This document shows positions 20,449-32,671 of a stretch of 64,000 bases of DNA, in pieces (within the stretch, counting starts at the first letter, position 1; each line of letters begins with the position of its first letter). Made by a program: the position numbers and the translations under genes. The notes below the pieces were generated by a model that did no database searches, was not told where the DNA came from, and saw nothing but the letters and a program-made list of their open reading frames with translations. The stretch is from Temnothorax longispinosus (lineage: Eukaryota; Arthropoda; Insecta; Hymenoptera; Formicidae): assembly GCF_030848805.1 (NCBI RefSeq), contig NC_092364.1, positions 2,356,001 to 2,420,000 of the forward strand, read 5' to 3'.

Positions 20449-21374
20449 ATGTCCATCCGACCGGTCTATCGACCTAAAATCGTGAAGAAGAGGACGAAGA
20501 AGTTCATCAGACATCAGAGTGACAGATATGATAAACTCAAGGTAGGTATATCTCTCGCTTCGTCCCCTCAAATTGCGTATAAACGTGTTTGTAAAGTTTG
20601 GTTATGCTGCCTACATTGTACAGCATTGTTATATAGCATGTAGTAACTTATATACATTTAATTTTATTTAACATTATATATTTATCTTGCTTATTCAAAC
20701 TATTATTCTTCTAGAGAGATTTGTTTTTTAGATTAACCAATTATTAGCGTAAAGTGTATGTATAAAATATGTTGCGTACATTTTGCAGCGCAACTGGCGT
20801 AAACCAAAAGGTATCGATAATAGAGTCCGCAGGCGTTTCAAGGGTCAGTACTTGATGCCCAACATTGGTTATGGTAGCAACAAGAAAACTCGTCACATGC
20901 TACCAACCGGCTTCCGCAAGGTCCTTGTACATAACGTGAAGGTAAATGTTGCTTTTAAAAAGAATCTTTTTAAAAATCAATGAACTTGGGATTTGTATAG
21001 ACAGAGTGATGATTTAACTTTAGTTCTACTAAGATTTCGAATGTCGACTTTTCTTACAATATGAAAATATGTATTTCAAGAGTTTTTATTATTCAAAATA
21101 TGTAAATAGCATTACACGAGTTGGCTACAGTTAGAAAACAAGTACATTATCTTGTGCAGCTGCATATTTATGTATTTCTTGATAAAGTACATGTACAAAA
21201 ACTGATTCTTTACAGGAACTGGAAGTTTTAATGATGCAAAATCGCAAGTTCTGCGCAGAGATTGCACATGGGGTTAGCAGTAAGAAAAGGAAAACCATTG
21301 TCGAGCGTGCTCAACAACTTTCGATACGCGTAACCAATGCCAGTGCACGTTTACGTTCGGAAGAGAACGAGTAA
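20449..21374 (+). CDS. RpL32: 60S ribosomal protein L32 (eL32)
   Basis: Structural protein of the large cytosolic ribosomal subunit. Exons 20449-20541, 20789-20941 and 21216-21374 give 134 aa, the usual length in insects. It opens MSIRPVYRPKIVKKRTKKFI and contains NWRKPKGIDNRVRRRFKGQ, GYGSNKKTRHMLPTGFRK and ELEVLMMQNRKFCAEIAHGV, all hallmark stretches of the family. It ends RLRSEENE. AATAAA at 21399-21404 lies just after the stop. A leader intron (20247-20428) is likely. It faces Pellino tail to tail, with about 410 bp between the stop codons. Confidence 0.97.
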
Positions 21375-21784
21375 GCATTACTTTACGTGTATTTTGGAAA
21401 TAAAATATTAAAAACATATATCTCCTGTCTAGTCTTCTATAATTTCTTAGTGGTATCTTCGACCATTCTATGACAAACATTCTCAAAATTACAAGACCGT
21501 CGGACTTCTTGCAAATCATATATGACAACAATAAGCTTTTTAACATTGCAAGATTTATTCATTATTAATTAAAATTGACTGTTATATACATTTACCAATT
21601 TACTAGTAAATTACATAATCGCGAATAGTTGCGTACAGTATATTACATCATTCTATGATATATAAAAAAGAAAAATGGAAATGTCTGTGGGTATTCAGTA
21701 CAATCGCTCTTTCTCGGTTGAGTTTAATAATCCTTATATTTCTTAAGAAGTTATTAATTTCTACATGTAAGATATTTTATATTT

Positions 21785-24700
21785 TCAATCTACATTATCC
21801 TGAAAAATTAGTTTTACATATCCTGGCGTTCCCTCGAGCGGTACCGCGCAGAAGGGACAGATCGCGATATAGCCGTTTGTGCCGTGTGGAATGGCTACTT
21901 TTTCCCAGTATCTGCAAAACAGAAAAGAACAAACAGCAAATGAGAAAATCGTGGAAAAACGAATAACATGCTTGAAATGTACCTATAACTTATTCAAAAG
22001 TGTAAAGGATTAGCGATTGACGCGCGTTACTAACTTGACAGTTTTCTCTGTAGCCATATGTCCACAGGGACTAAATGCGTAAGTGGGCGGTCCGCAGTCT
22101 ACGTAAAAGGCAGGCTCTATTCCCATAGACAATTTGACTACCGCCCCTGCGACAAGGCACATGGGACACCTTCTCGTAACCTTATCCTTTTCCTGGCCCC
22201 AATCGTGATGCCCTTGTACATGACCGCATTTAAGGTAAACGTATGGCTGCTGCTGCGTCGAATCCGAAGCTGCTTTGCGTGGTATGACCAAGGTGTTCAA
22301 GCCCACAGGGCACTGCGGCCTGCCGGCGTTTATAGCGTCAACTAATTCCTCTAGATCCTGTTTCGTCTGTGAGAAAAACGTTCAATCAGCGAATGTAAAT
22401 TTTGCAATATGACTTTATAAAATCTTTCCAAAAACGTTGTAAATTACCGGAGACTTCGCGAGGCCTTCGGCTGATCGCCAGAGCAAAGTAGCGCCACAGA
22501 GGTCGATGAGAGTACCATCTTGCAGAACATTGCTCTCATCTTCCACGACATTACCCTTCTGCTGAGCGCTCCTACTTTCTCTGAGCGAGAAAACTCCGCC
22601 ACCTACGCTAACTTCCCGCCAGAAACCGCATTGGGCCTCACCACCACAGAACTGGCCCCGCGGATGCATTATCAGGACTCCGTTTGTCGTAAGTCCATCG
22701 ATCTCGCGATTTTCCTGCCATTTGGTTGCTTTTTCCTGCGTAAGATTGTTGATAAAGTTCCTGTTCTTTTGCTAAATTAGATGTACTAAGTCCGTACGAT
22801 CAATCGTAGATTCCGGATCTCACCCCTAAAAATATGTTCCTCGAACTGTCGAAGCCCGCGGCATAGATCCTGGCGACTCTAGGGTCCGATCGGTCCGCCA
22901 GGATTCGACAAGCGAACCTGCTGATGGTGCTTTGGGCGACGCGTCCTTCGTTAGCAGGCCCGCCGTCGCCACCGCCCGCACACGTGTCCATCACTACGAA
23001 ATCGATTGGCGACTCGGACGAACGACCGATCTATCGGACACATGAGATTTAGAATTATACATCACATATGTAAAACTACATATGGTGGGGTAAGAGCCCA
23101 TAGTGGTGTAAGCCAAATTTTTTTAAATATTGACTCGTGTGCACAGATGCAATTTAGTTGCATCTATGCACACGAGTCATAATTTATAGTCTAATTTATA
23201 TATTGTACAGATATTTTAAGCTTTTACCCCTTCATATAATGAAATAATGAACACACTGATATGAAAAGTTAATAAAGAAACTAACAATAAAGGCTCATGC
23301 ACAATGAAGGAATAAGGAACAAGGAATAAAACATAGAGAGAATTCATAGTCGCATATTATTTCAAGACGGTCTTGAAATAAGATGCGACTATGAATTCTC
23401 TCTATGTTTAATTTCTTGTTGCTAATTCCTCTCATTATGAGCATGAATCCTAACTCTGTGAAACCCATAAGATAGAGTATTTCGGGTTTACCTGAAACAT
23501 GTCCGTTTTTTCATCTTCCGTGTATTCGACAATAACAGCCTGTGTCCGGGAGAGTGTGTACGAAATCGAGTGCTGCTTCGTGTTGAGAATGGCTTGCGAA
23601 CTGTGGGGCGTTTTAACGATGTAGTGCTTGCTACGTTTAACACCATTTGGCACGGGTCTTTTGTATAATACGAATTTACTTCTCCTTCTTCCCCTATCAC
23701 CAGGTGGAAGGTAGCCATTGTACCTGTGAAAGTCGTCAGAAAGATTCGTTAGTCGATTAACCTTCTGCTTTCTTTCATCCGCTTAATTTGCTGGAAATCC
23801 TTACCCAAGTATAACTAGTTCGCCGTATTTCACTAATTGTTTGGGCTTTTCATGATGATAACTGTGAGATCGGTGTGGATTGCCATGTGAATGGCTGTGA
23901 CTGTGTATATTGCGTGGACTGTGAGGTGCACCGACTGTCTCACCTTCTTCCACGAGCAATGGGCTCTCGCTACTACCGCCGTCGGATCTAATTGTGAAAC
24001 ATACGGTATAATAAACCGTTCGTACATAAACACATAGGGTGATCTTCCACTACCACTTTTTTTCAAAGATTCTTATTGACGCTAAATAGATTCTCCGATG
24101 AATTCGAAGTCGGTTTTTTTTACAAATAAAAGAATATATTAACTGCAAATATTTTTCGATATTAAATACTATAGTAATCAAGCATCAAATTAAACCTCTG
24201 TTAGAAATTGAAATTAATTGTTGGGGAATGGGTTTATCGTTTATTTGTAGTTTCGAGGCTTAATTTGCTGAGATATTTAATAACTTCATAATTAGACTCT
24301 TTTTTATTAAAGTAATTATGAATTTGTTTCTATTTTGATTTGTAATACTTATGGCTGAAAGAAATGATGGTAGTGGCATATCAACCTATACAGAATAATG
24401 TGACAAATTATTGAGATATATTTGTTAATTCTTTGTAAAACAACTAATTTAACCAAGAACCAATTGCAAAGTAGCACTATAAATCTTATTAAGCCCATGA
24501 AGCAGTGAGAGCTCTCATTTTATTAAAATTTTTACAGGAAGGAAAGATAAATCCTCAGAAACAATGCAGTCATAATAGCCCTAGTTAGGAGATCTTAAGA
24601 GTAAAATGTGGAGGATGAATAATCATGTAGTACACGTTGCGTTAAAACTGTACAAATTATACTCATTCCCTGAGCGCTTCCCTAATCTTGCATAATTGTA

Positions 24701-25339
24701 GCTACCACCAAGGAAAAGGAGATTTCATTTGGAGATTAAAACAGGATTAATATGTTAATAACTTATGGAAACGTTGAACAGAAGGATGTCTGTAACCGGA
24801 AATACTTTCTAGTCCCAAAAAGCAAAAAGATATCAGATATGGGTGAGACTGTACAGCGAAGTTTCAGTATTTTTCAGTATTTTATGCCGAGAGCGAGGTG
24901 ACTTGATATTGTTAATATATTCGCATTAAGACCTAAATCGTCAGATGAATGTATTTGGCACGCTTTCTTTTGTAATTTTGCCATCATTCAGAGATAGCGG
25001 CACGGCATTTCGAGCCTGCCGATTTTGCGAGTGAAGGAAGCGCTTGATACATCACCTTGTCGCACATATCTGTACAGCCAATCTGTCCCGTTTACTTTAT
25101 TCTCTACAAAGTAATTCTTTACAAAAGAAGCTTATTTTCGTTTTCGTCACAAACGTGACGGCACGCTTCGTGTGTTTTCTTTACAAACGGTGCGTTTTCT
25201 ACAAGAAAATCCAAATCGCATCTGAACACAAAGCCGTGATAGAGAAAAGAATTAGTTTTGTCGTGGCTTACATTACGTAATATGTAAACCGTAGGCTTAC
25301 TTACCGCGAAGGGTATGGAATGCGTTTAGTTACTGGCAT
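21785..25339 (-). CDS. Pli: Pellino E3 ubiquitin ligase
   Basis: Pellino binds phosphorylated IRAK/Pelle through an FHA-like domain and ubiquitinates it in Toll signalling. Minus-strand exons in order: 25339-25305, 23987-23805, 23723-23492, 23030-22824, 22735-22448, 22366-22035 and 21911-21785. Phases agree throughout and give 467 aa, slightly longer than the usual 420-460. Seen: YGELVILGYNGYLPPGDRGR, SISYTLSRTQAVIVEY, GRSSESPIDFVVMDT, ISRFACRI, AAGFDSSRNIFLGEKATKWQ, FSLRESRSAQQKGN, LIDLCGATLLWRSAEGL, RPQCPVGLNTLVIPRK. The C-terminal RING-like cysteines and histidines follow (CGHVQGHHDWG, CPMC, CGHMATEKTVKYW, CPFC), ending LIFQDNVD. The first exon (MPVTKRIPYPSR) was chosen by ATG, donor and phase and is less certain. 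A His/Ser-rich insert follows it. Confidence 0.93.
23131..23178. repeat. Short inverted repeat in Pellino intron
   Basis: Arms gactcgtgtgcacagatgcaa and its complement with one mismatch, loop of about 5 nt. It is a strong hairpin close to the larger fold-back element at 23291-23450. Confidence 0.8.
23291..23450. mobile_element. Fold-back MITE-like palindrome in Pellino intron
   Basis: Near-perfect palindrome around 23369. The core arms aacatagagagaattcatag tcgcat and ttatttcaagac pair almost without mismatch. The outer arms (ggctcatgcacaatga / tcattatgagcatgaatcc) pair imperfectly. Its size and symmetry suggest a non-autonomous DNA transposon. I found no second copy in this window. Confidence 0.7.
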
Positions 25340-26711
25340 CCTCCTTTCAGTGGGACTTATAGACTACTACTTCCACACATGGTACTTGAAAGGGTAACTT
25401 GGTAAGAGGACGGGCAGTCTTAAGGATCTTCACGCGGTTGCAGACATATCTGAGCAATTGCATTTGCACGCGGCAAGCTGCGAATTGGTAATTATGATCT
25501 GCAATGAGAAACAATTCAATATAAAGATCATAATTAATCGTCAACTCTCTTTTTTCTATCTATTCGCCGAGCGAGCTGCGCCCCGGCGTAACTTTTTGCG
25601 TAATAAAATTTTTCATATCCGTGGAAAGTGCGCGCCTAGTCGCGCCCGTCTTTGCCTCGTAACTCTGCTATTGTTAACAAAGTGAATCTTTGCTTCGGTT
25701 CTCTTAGCTCTTGCGTGACACGCTGTCATTCCTACAATTTTAACGTCGGATACGCTTCGACGAACAGGTCTAGAAATTATGTTAAATACGGTCTAGAAAT
25801 TAAGTTGACTTTGGCGCGTCAAAAATTCTCGATTGACATTTCTCTCGTTTATTTCATTATTTCTAATCGTACCGGGTATTCCTACCGAATCATCCTCAAA
25901 TTTTCTCTATAGACACCTACAGACAAATGGGCTATTACGACTGCTGTTTACGATAACTTACAATAGTTAATACACGTTTACGCGTGTTACGAAAATTCTA
26001 CATAGCAATACATAGCTTTATCTTGAAATAAAGTTCTGTAATAATTTGTGAAATGAAGAATGTCAAGCACATAACACATACAACCAGAGCATGCGGCTAA
26101 AAATGCACCAGAAAAGCCCGTTTAGAAATTTCCTCTTCGACAGATCTGAGGCAGATCGATTGCACACATAAGATAACACAGAACACCAACTGCTTTGCAA
26201 TAACGATTACAATTTTTCAACAAGATAATCATCAATCCTATTCGATTAGTTTACAAAATAGCGATTTTATGGAAGTTGTTCATTTTTTAAATGCGTTATT
26301 CTGGTATTATTCGCGACGGAGGTTCAATGGTGCTGTTCAGAGAGTAGAGTCATGTCTCTCCGCGAGGTAATCAACAACTTTCGGTTTCGACAATAGCGGA
26401 CAATTAGCGGCCGCGTGCGAGTCATCGCGAAGAATGAGTGTCAGCAGATATTCTCTACGATCAAAATACGCTTATCGCGCGCGGGATAAACACACGTTCT
26501 TTCGCAACCACTTGGACAGTGCCGTACCAAGTTACATTGATGACCTAAAAAGATTTACATTTCGTCCATTATACTCGCGCAATCACGAATAAAGCGATTC
26601 TCGCCGACAGTTGCGGTGTCCCCGAGTTTTCGACAAGATTCCCTCGCGATTCCTTTCATCACCGAACAAGATCGGTAATTTTATCGAGTTCGAACCTTCG
26701 TGCGATACTTA
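25340..26711. other. Intergenic stretch upstream of Pellino
   Basis: Probably holds Pellino leader and promoter sequence near 25340. I see no further supported coding exon. Confidence 0.4.
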
Positions 26712-26976
26712 TAGCGTTTTTCACTGGCAGAGCTGGTGCGCATTCAGTGCACATTAAAGCCGTCGCACACAAACCAACGTAAAGTGTATGTTTAATCTAA
26801 ACGGGTTAAATAATGAAATCCTCAATTTTCTTTATTGCACTATTTGGTAAAATATGTACTGGGTATTTTATCAGTCGAAATATTTGCATTTTACTTTAAA
26901 TATTAGAGATTAAATCAGTGTACAACGGCTTTAATGTGCACTGAGTGCGCACCAGTTCTGCCAGTGAAAAACGCTA
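26712..26976. mobile_element. MITE with ~55-bp terminal inverted repeats (family 2), TTA target duplication
   Basis: Left end tagcgtttttcactggcaga, right end its complement (tctgccagtgaaaaacgcta). The arms continue through 'ctggtgcgca.tcagtgcacattaaagccgt' with few mismatches. TTA flanks both ends (26709-26711, 26977-26979). The AT-rich interior has no ORF. Probably PIF/Harbinger-like by its target site. Confidence 0.88.
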
Positions 26977-27399
26977 TTAGATAAAAACGATTTGGTGTTG
27001 TTCGGTATACGCGGGCGCCACTTTTAAAATAAATATATATCTTTTGTACCTTAAAGAATAGTACCTCCAGTTTTTGTCGAAATGGAATTAATTTACTTTT
27101 TCCAACACAGGAGCTTAAGTTGTATAATGATATAAAGAGTTTTATGCCCTTACTAATTCCTAAGATACAATATTTAGAAAAAATCGTATTAGAAATTTTC
27201 GTAGAAAAAAATAAAACTTTAAACCTTGTTTTCCCTAAATTTATAATAATGGAAATCCAAGTTGAGAGAGACGGGCTAAATATAATAACGATTCTTTACA
27301 AACAGTAAATTTAATTACCATTACTCCAATGAATAGTGCAAATAATCGATGTACTTAAAAAAAAATAAATAAAATAAGAAATGGCGTCCGTATAATGAA

Positions 27400-28092
27400 C
27401 AGGTACTAAAATTTTTTTTTATTCTCGAGGCTCGCGAGATTCCGTCTCGAGCATTCGGATCGGAAATTGAACCCGCCGGAACTACGGCGGTTCTCGTTTG
27501 TCTTACTGACAAATGTTGCGCCTTTCAGCTCTCCTACATCTCCGAAAACGGAGCAAAGTACGGACCGCTCTCGCGGAAGAGGAGAAAAGCAAGGTCGCGA
27601 CGAGGAAGAGAGGAGAGTGTGCGACGAGCGTGACCGAGGACTTTCAAAATATTAGGCGAGCTAGCGGAACCGTTCGCGGGCACCTGTGCTCGCGGGGGAG
27701 CCCCTCCGCGATGATCGCGCGGACAAAAGACACAATGAACGGGGCGGAGAGGAGGAGGAGGAGGAGGAAAAGCGATCACATGCACCGAGCCGATATCACT
27801 GCACCAGTCTCCGCGTCTGCGAGAGATAACGTTCCCGCGATCTCTGCGCGTCCTGTGTGTTTGGTAAATATCCGATGCACACAGGCGCACGTCGGCGTGC
27901 GTGTGTGTACACACGCATATTTGCACGTACGCCGAACGACGCAGTATCGTATCGGTTGCAGACAGGAAAATCGCAACGGTGCACTGCGGCACGTCGATCG
28001 GCGACACGATTTGTCTCGTGCAGTGCTATCGACCGCGCGCGGGGAGGAGGGTGTATCTCCCTCTCCCTCACTCTTTCTCTCTCTCTCTCTCG

Positions 28093-28166
<74 letters not shown>

Positions 28167-29319
28167 CTCTGTCTCATTCTTTCAGTTTCGGGAAGACTAC
28201 GGGGGCGGGGGTATTAAATGGCAGATCGTTTTACCGTATCACCATCGTGGCACGCTCCGCATTCGAGCACGACCTCGCTGCGACGAGCACGTTTAAAGAA
28301 TGTCCTTCTCCGATCGAGCGAACGTCCGATCTCTTTGGGAGACGCGGCGGCACACTCTTCCACCTTGCCGCCCCCCCTTTACTTTCCCGAGGAGTCGTCC
28401 TCCGAATAATGACGATATGCAATGACGTTGAATGGAGCGCGCGCCGCCCCACGGGCTCTCACTCTTCCGTCTTCCTCGGATCGTCGCGATCCATCGTGTT
28501 TACACCAGGAGCGACGGCGACGGTCCACGGGTGGAACGGCGATACCCCATGATCGCGGGCGCGTGTTACGCGGGTGTCATATCGATCACGCCGAACGCCA
28601 AACCGACGTCCGTCTCTATCGCTTCTTCCGCGGCGTTATTTCACCTTTCCCACCCTCCCCCGGAGTTCGATCGTCGCTCTCGTTATGCGGAACACGTTTG
28701 TTTTGCACGCTTGTCGCGCGCGACGATACGACGACGAGGACGACGACGGCGGCGACGGGGTCGCGGGATGGTTGACGGTGGCTGCGCCTCCGCGGAGCGC
28801 GCGATGACACAGGCACCCACGCACCCACGCACGCGGAGTACAATACAACACAACACAAACGCGACGCGACGCGACGCGACACACGCACGTATAGACTGGC
28901 GTAGACACGCAACTATCCGACTCCGGACAGTCCAGACGCGACTCCGATATTTGCCGAGCGTACGCGCAGCGGAATCGCGGAGATGGAATTGCCTCTGAGT
29001 CGCGCGCACACGGACAGGATCGCGAAACGCGTCGCTCGGTTCCTCGCGGAAAGGTGTCGAGCGAGAAAATCGGATTACCGCGATCCGAACTCGTCCGATG
29101 CGTCCGTGTCCAATGCGAGAGACGCCATGTTGCTGCGATCAGATAGATCGGAGCGCGTCGCGCGATTGGTCAATCCTCTTCCGGCGCGTGCTTCAGGCGG
29201 CGCGGCGGCGCGAATTTTCGCCCGAGCGAACCTTGGTCGGAGTTCACAGTCCGATCTTATATTTATGTTCATTTCTCTACCAATATAAAAGATTATAACT
29301 TTAATCTCTATTTAACTTA
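27400..29319. other. CpG-rich gene-free region with simple repeats
   Basis: CpG-dense compared with its flanks, containing (CT)n at about 28065-28128 followed directly by (CA)n to 28163. Open frames on both strands are long only because CpG-rich sequence has few stops; they overlap one another and show no domain. It could hold promoters or distal 5' exons for Pellino (to the left, minus) or Cbp80 (to the right, plus). This is not shown. Confidence 0.45.
28065..28163. repeat. Compound (CT)n(CA)n microsatellite
   Basis: About 30 CT units with small interruptions switch directly to about 17 CA units. Confidence 0.95.
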
Positions 29320-29487
29320 AGGCCATTGCACGTAACCAAGTTTTAAGTCATAATCGTAAGGCCGTAAGAAAATAGACCAATCACACTCGATTATTCTCCT
29401 TGAGCTCGAAGAATAATCGATTGTGATTGGTCTATTTTCTTACGGCATTACGATCATGACTTAAAACTTTGTTACGTGCAATGGCCT
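29320..29487. mobile_element. Fold-back MITE (family 1), independent copy
   Basis: 168-bp hairpin from AGGCCATTGCACGTAACCAAG to CTTTGTTACGTGCAATGGCCT with TTA at 29317-29319 and 29488-29490. It is outside the segmental duplication, so it is an independent insertion that confirms the ends of the family. Confidence 0.9.
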
Positions 29488-29906
29488 TTACTTTTTATCC
29501 TTTTCTAATTCTTAAAACTAGAAAAAGATGAAAAAATTAAACAGATTAAAGTTGCCTATGACCAGACTTAAGACGAGTTCACAGCTTGCTCGTAAACAGA
29601 CAACGTCCGACGTCCAATAGGAGAGTCCGCTTCCTGGGGACTTTGATCAGCGATTACTTTTTCCCCTGGAATTTTTGCTCCTGGAAAATGGCTTTTTTGG
29701 TTGAACGCGATCGTCAATCGTCAATGGCGTCATGCCATCCTCGTCTCTATCGTCTCGATGCTCGATTGTCGGTTCGGCGTAACGGGGGGTTAGAATTTGA
29801 TGCGTGTGAAATTTCGCGAATTACTCCGAATTGAAGAAAGCGCGACAAGTGCGGGAGTAACGATCGCGAGTACGACTTTCGAGAGCCGTCGGCTGTATCG
29901 CGAAAA

Positions 29907-32630
29907 ATGAGCCGTAGAAGAGTACACGAGGAAGATGATGGCTATGGTGAGCGTGGTTCAAAGTTATCGTCGTCCTCCTGACGCCGCGATTCACCGATTA
30001 TTTGTGACGTTCGAGTAGAGAGCTGCGTTAATATGAACGTCTCTTATTTTCATATCGTCTTTTTTAAAATTCAATTCGAGTTCAATTACTTGACGATGTC
30101 TGTACTTTTTATTTCTGACACATGTGTAAGCGCGCGCGTTTACACACACACACACACACACACCTTTTCCGAAGTACAGAAAGTAAAAAAAGTTTTTGGT
30201 ATTAGATTTTTAATCTATCATGTAAGATACATATTTTTTAAATATATCTTTCTTATATGTATAATCTAAATGGAAAATACAAAATTGAAAAAAAGTGTTT
30301 AAAAAATAATACTTTAATATCTCTGTTGAAATAATATTTAAATAATGTTTAAATATTATAAATTTGCATCTGGCTAACGTTTGACATACATTTAATTAAA
30401 TTATAAATTGTTAACATATGTACATAGTGTTGATAGATCATATTTTTATTATGTATTATATATTTTCTTATCATAAAAATCTTTATCAATACAGTGCTTG
30501 TACAAATAAACCTTTATACTTATTACATTTATAAAATTACATGTGTTTATTCATTACATATGTTTATTCTTTTCTTAGATCGAGTATATAAGAAGCGCAG
30601 GAGGGTTTCGGAGAATCAAGAGATTGAAGATCGTCTCGAATCTCTCATCCTCCGCGTTGGAGAGAAGTCAACGTCATCTCTGGAAAGCAACTTGGAAGGT
30701 TTGGCTTCCGTATTGGAAGCCGACCTGGGTTTATTTCGTAGCAAGATTCTTCGAATTTTAACGGACTGCGCTATTAAGATGCCAGAAAAATGCACAATTT
30801 ACACCACTCTCGTCGGGCTATTAAATGCGAAAAATTTCAATTTTGGTGGAGAATTTGTTGATTATATGGTGAAAAATTTCAAGGATTCTTTAAAAGCGTG
30901 CAAATGGGATGTGGCTAGGTATTCGCTTAGATTTCTAGCTGATTTGGTAAATTGCCATGTTTTATCATGCGGATCGTTGATGCAGTTGTTTGACAATATG
31001 TTGGATGCTGCGAACGAGGATGGAGTACCGCAAGTGAGACGTGATTGGTATGTGAGAAACCTTTATCTATATGGAGTTTGTTGTATGAATTACGTAAATT
31101 AAAATTTAATAATTATATGTGTAATAATTTACAGGTATGTTTATGCCGTTCTATCGACGCTGCCGTGGGTTGGCAGAGAGTTATATGAGAAAAAGGAACA
31201 AGAATTAGACCATCTAATGGTTACGATAGAGATATTTTTGAATAAACGAAGCAAGAAACATCAGCCAGCGTTGAGAGTATGGTCGAGTGACACGCCTCAT
31301 CCGCAGGAAGAGTATTTAGATTGCTTGTGGGCGCAAGTTCGCAAACTGAGGCAGGATAATTGGGCCGAGAAGCATATTCCACGCCCCTATCTGGCATTTG
31401 ATTCGATTCTGTGTGAAGCGTTGCAACATAATTTACCACCTTTGATACCGCCTCCACACCATGAATCTTATTCCTATCCGTTGCCCACCGTCGTCTTTCG
31501 TATGTTCGATTATACGGATTGTCCTGCTGAAGGGCCATTATTGCCAGGAAGTCACGCCATTGAGCGATTCCTGATAGAAGAGCACTTACGGCAGATTATC
31601 AATAATTATTATTTTGAGAGAAAGGATTGGTAATATATATTGAAAAAAATTATAACTCATTGCTATCGCTATTCCAAATTACATGTAATAATATTAATTA
31701 TTTTTATTTCGCAGTGCTGCACAACTGCTGAACTTCCCGTTCAAAGCCAAAATCCCTTTAGACTATTGTATTGTCGAAGTGATATTCGGTGAATTGTTTA
31801 GACTGCCCACTCCAAAACATTTAGAGATCAGTTATGGGTCAATTTTGATAGAGCTCTGCAAATTGCAGCCTTCAACCATGCCACAGGTATTAACATTATA
31901 AATTACACGTTCGAAAATTCAATACCGTATTGTTATTTATATAATTATAGTAGAGTACGATAGAAATAACATTTAAATTGTATTACTATGTAGGTACTAG
32001 CGCAAGCCACAGAGATTCTGTTTCGTCGTATAGACAGTATGGCGGCTACTGCCTTCGATCGTTTTGTCTGGTGGTTTGCGTACCATTTAAGCAATTTCCA
32101 ATTCCGTTGGTCGTGGGAAGATTGGGATTCTTGCTTGCAACGTGATGTAGAACATCCAAGACCAAAATTTATACGAGAGGTCTTGCTTAAAGCTTTGAGG
32201 TCAGTATAAGTCTGTTTTTTACTATGTGTGTGCGTGTACATATATTTAGATAGATTAATCTATCTTCAATTATATTAAAATAAGAAAATGAAATAACGTG
32301 CAAAACTTTCACATTTTTAGATTGTCATATTATCAGAGGATTCGGGATATGATGCCAGACTCGTACGTAGACTTGATTCCAGCAGTTCCCGAGCCCGTCT
32401 ACAAATATTCATCTGAAGGTGCCAGTAAGTATATAGTGTAATAGAACTTCAATATTACTGCTTTGCGACTTAACGAGATATATGTGCTATAACTTTGTTT
32501 TGATATTTTGATATAAGAGGGTGTAATATCTATCATTTTTAACCACGATTAAGTATGAATGAAAACTTTTTTTATTTGAATCATTAATATAAGACATAGC
32601 AAAGCTATTGAACAAAAAATATTCATAACA

Positions 32631-32671
<41 letters not shown>

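Noticed and set aside
23291..23450. A microRNA precursor as explanation for the Pellino intron palindrome
   Set aside because: The stem is far longer and more perfect than usual microRNA hairpins; a fold-back transposon fits better.
27534..28552. Several overlapping frames of 100-230 codons on both strands
   Set aside because: CpG-rich sequence and (CT)n(CA)n repeats have few stops; the frames contradict each other and show no family features.
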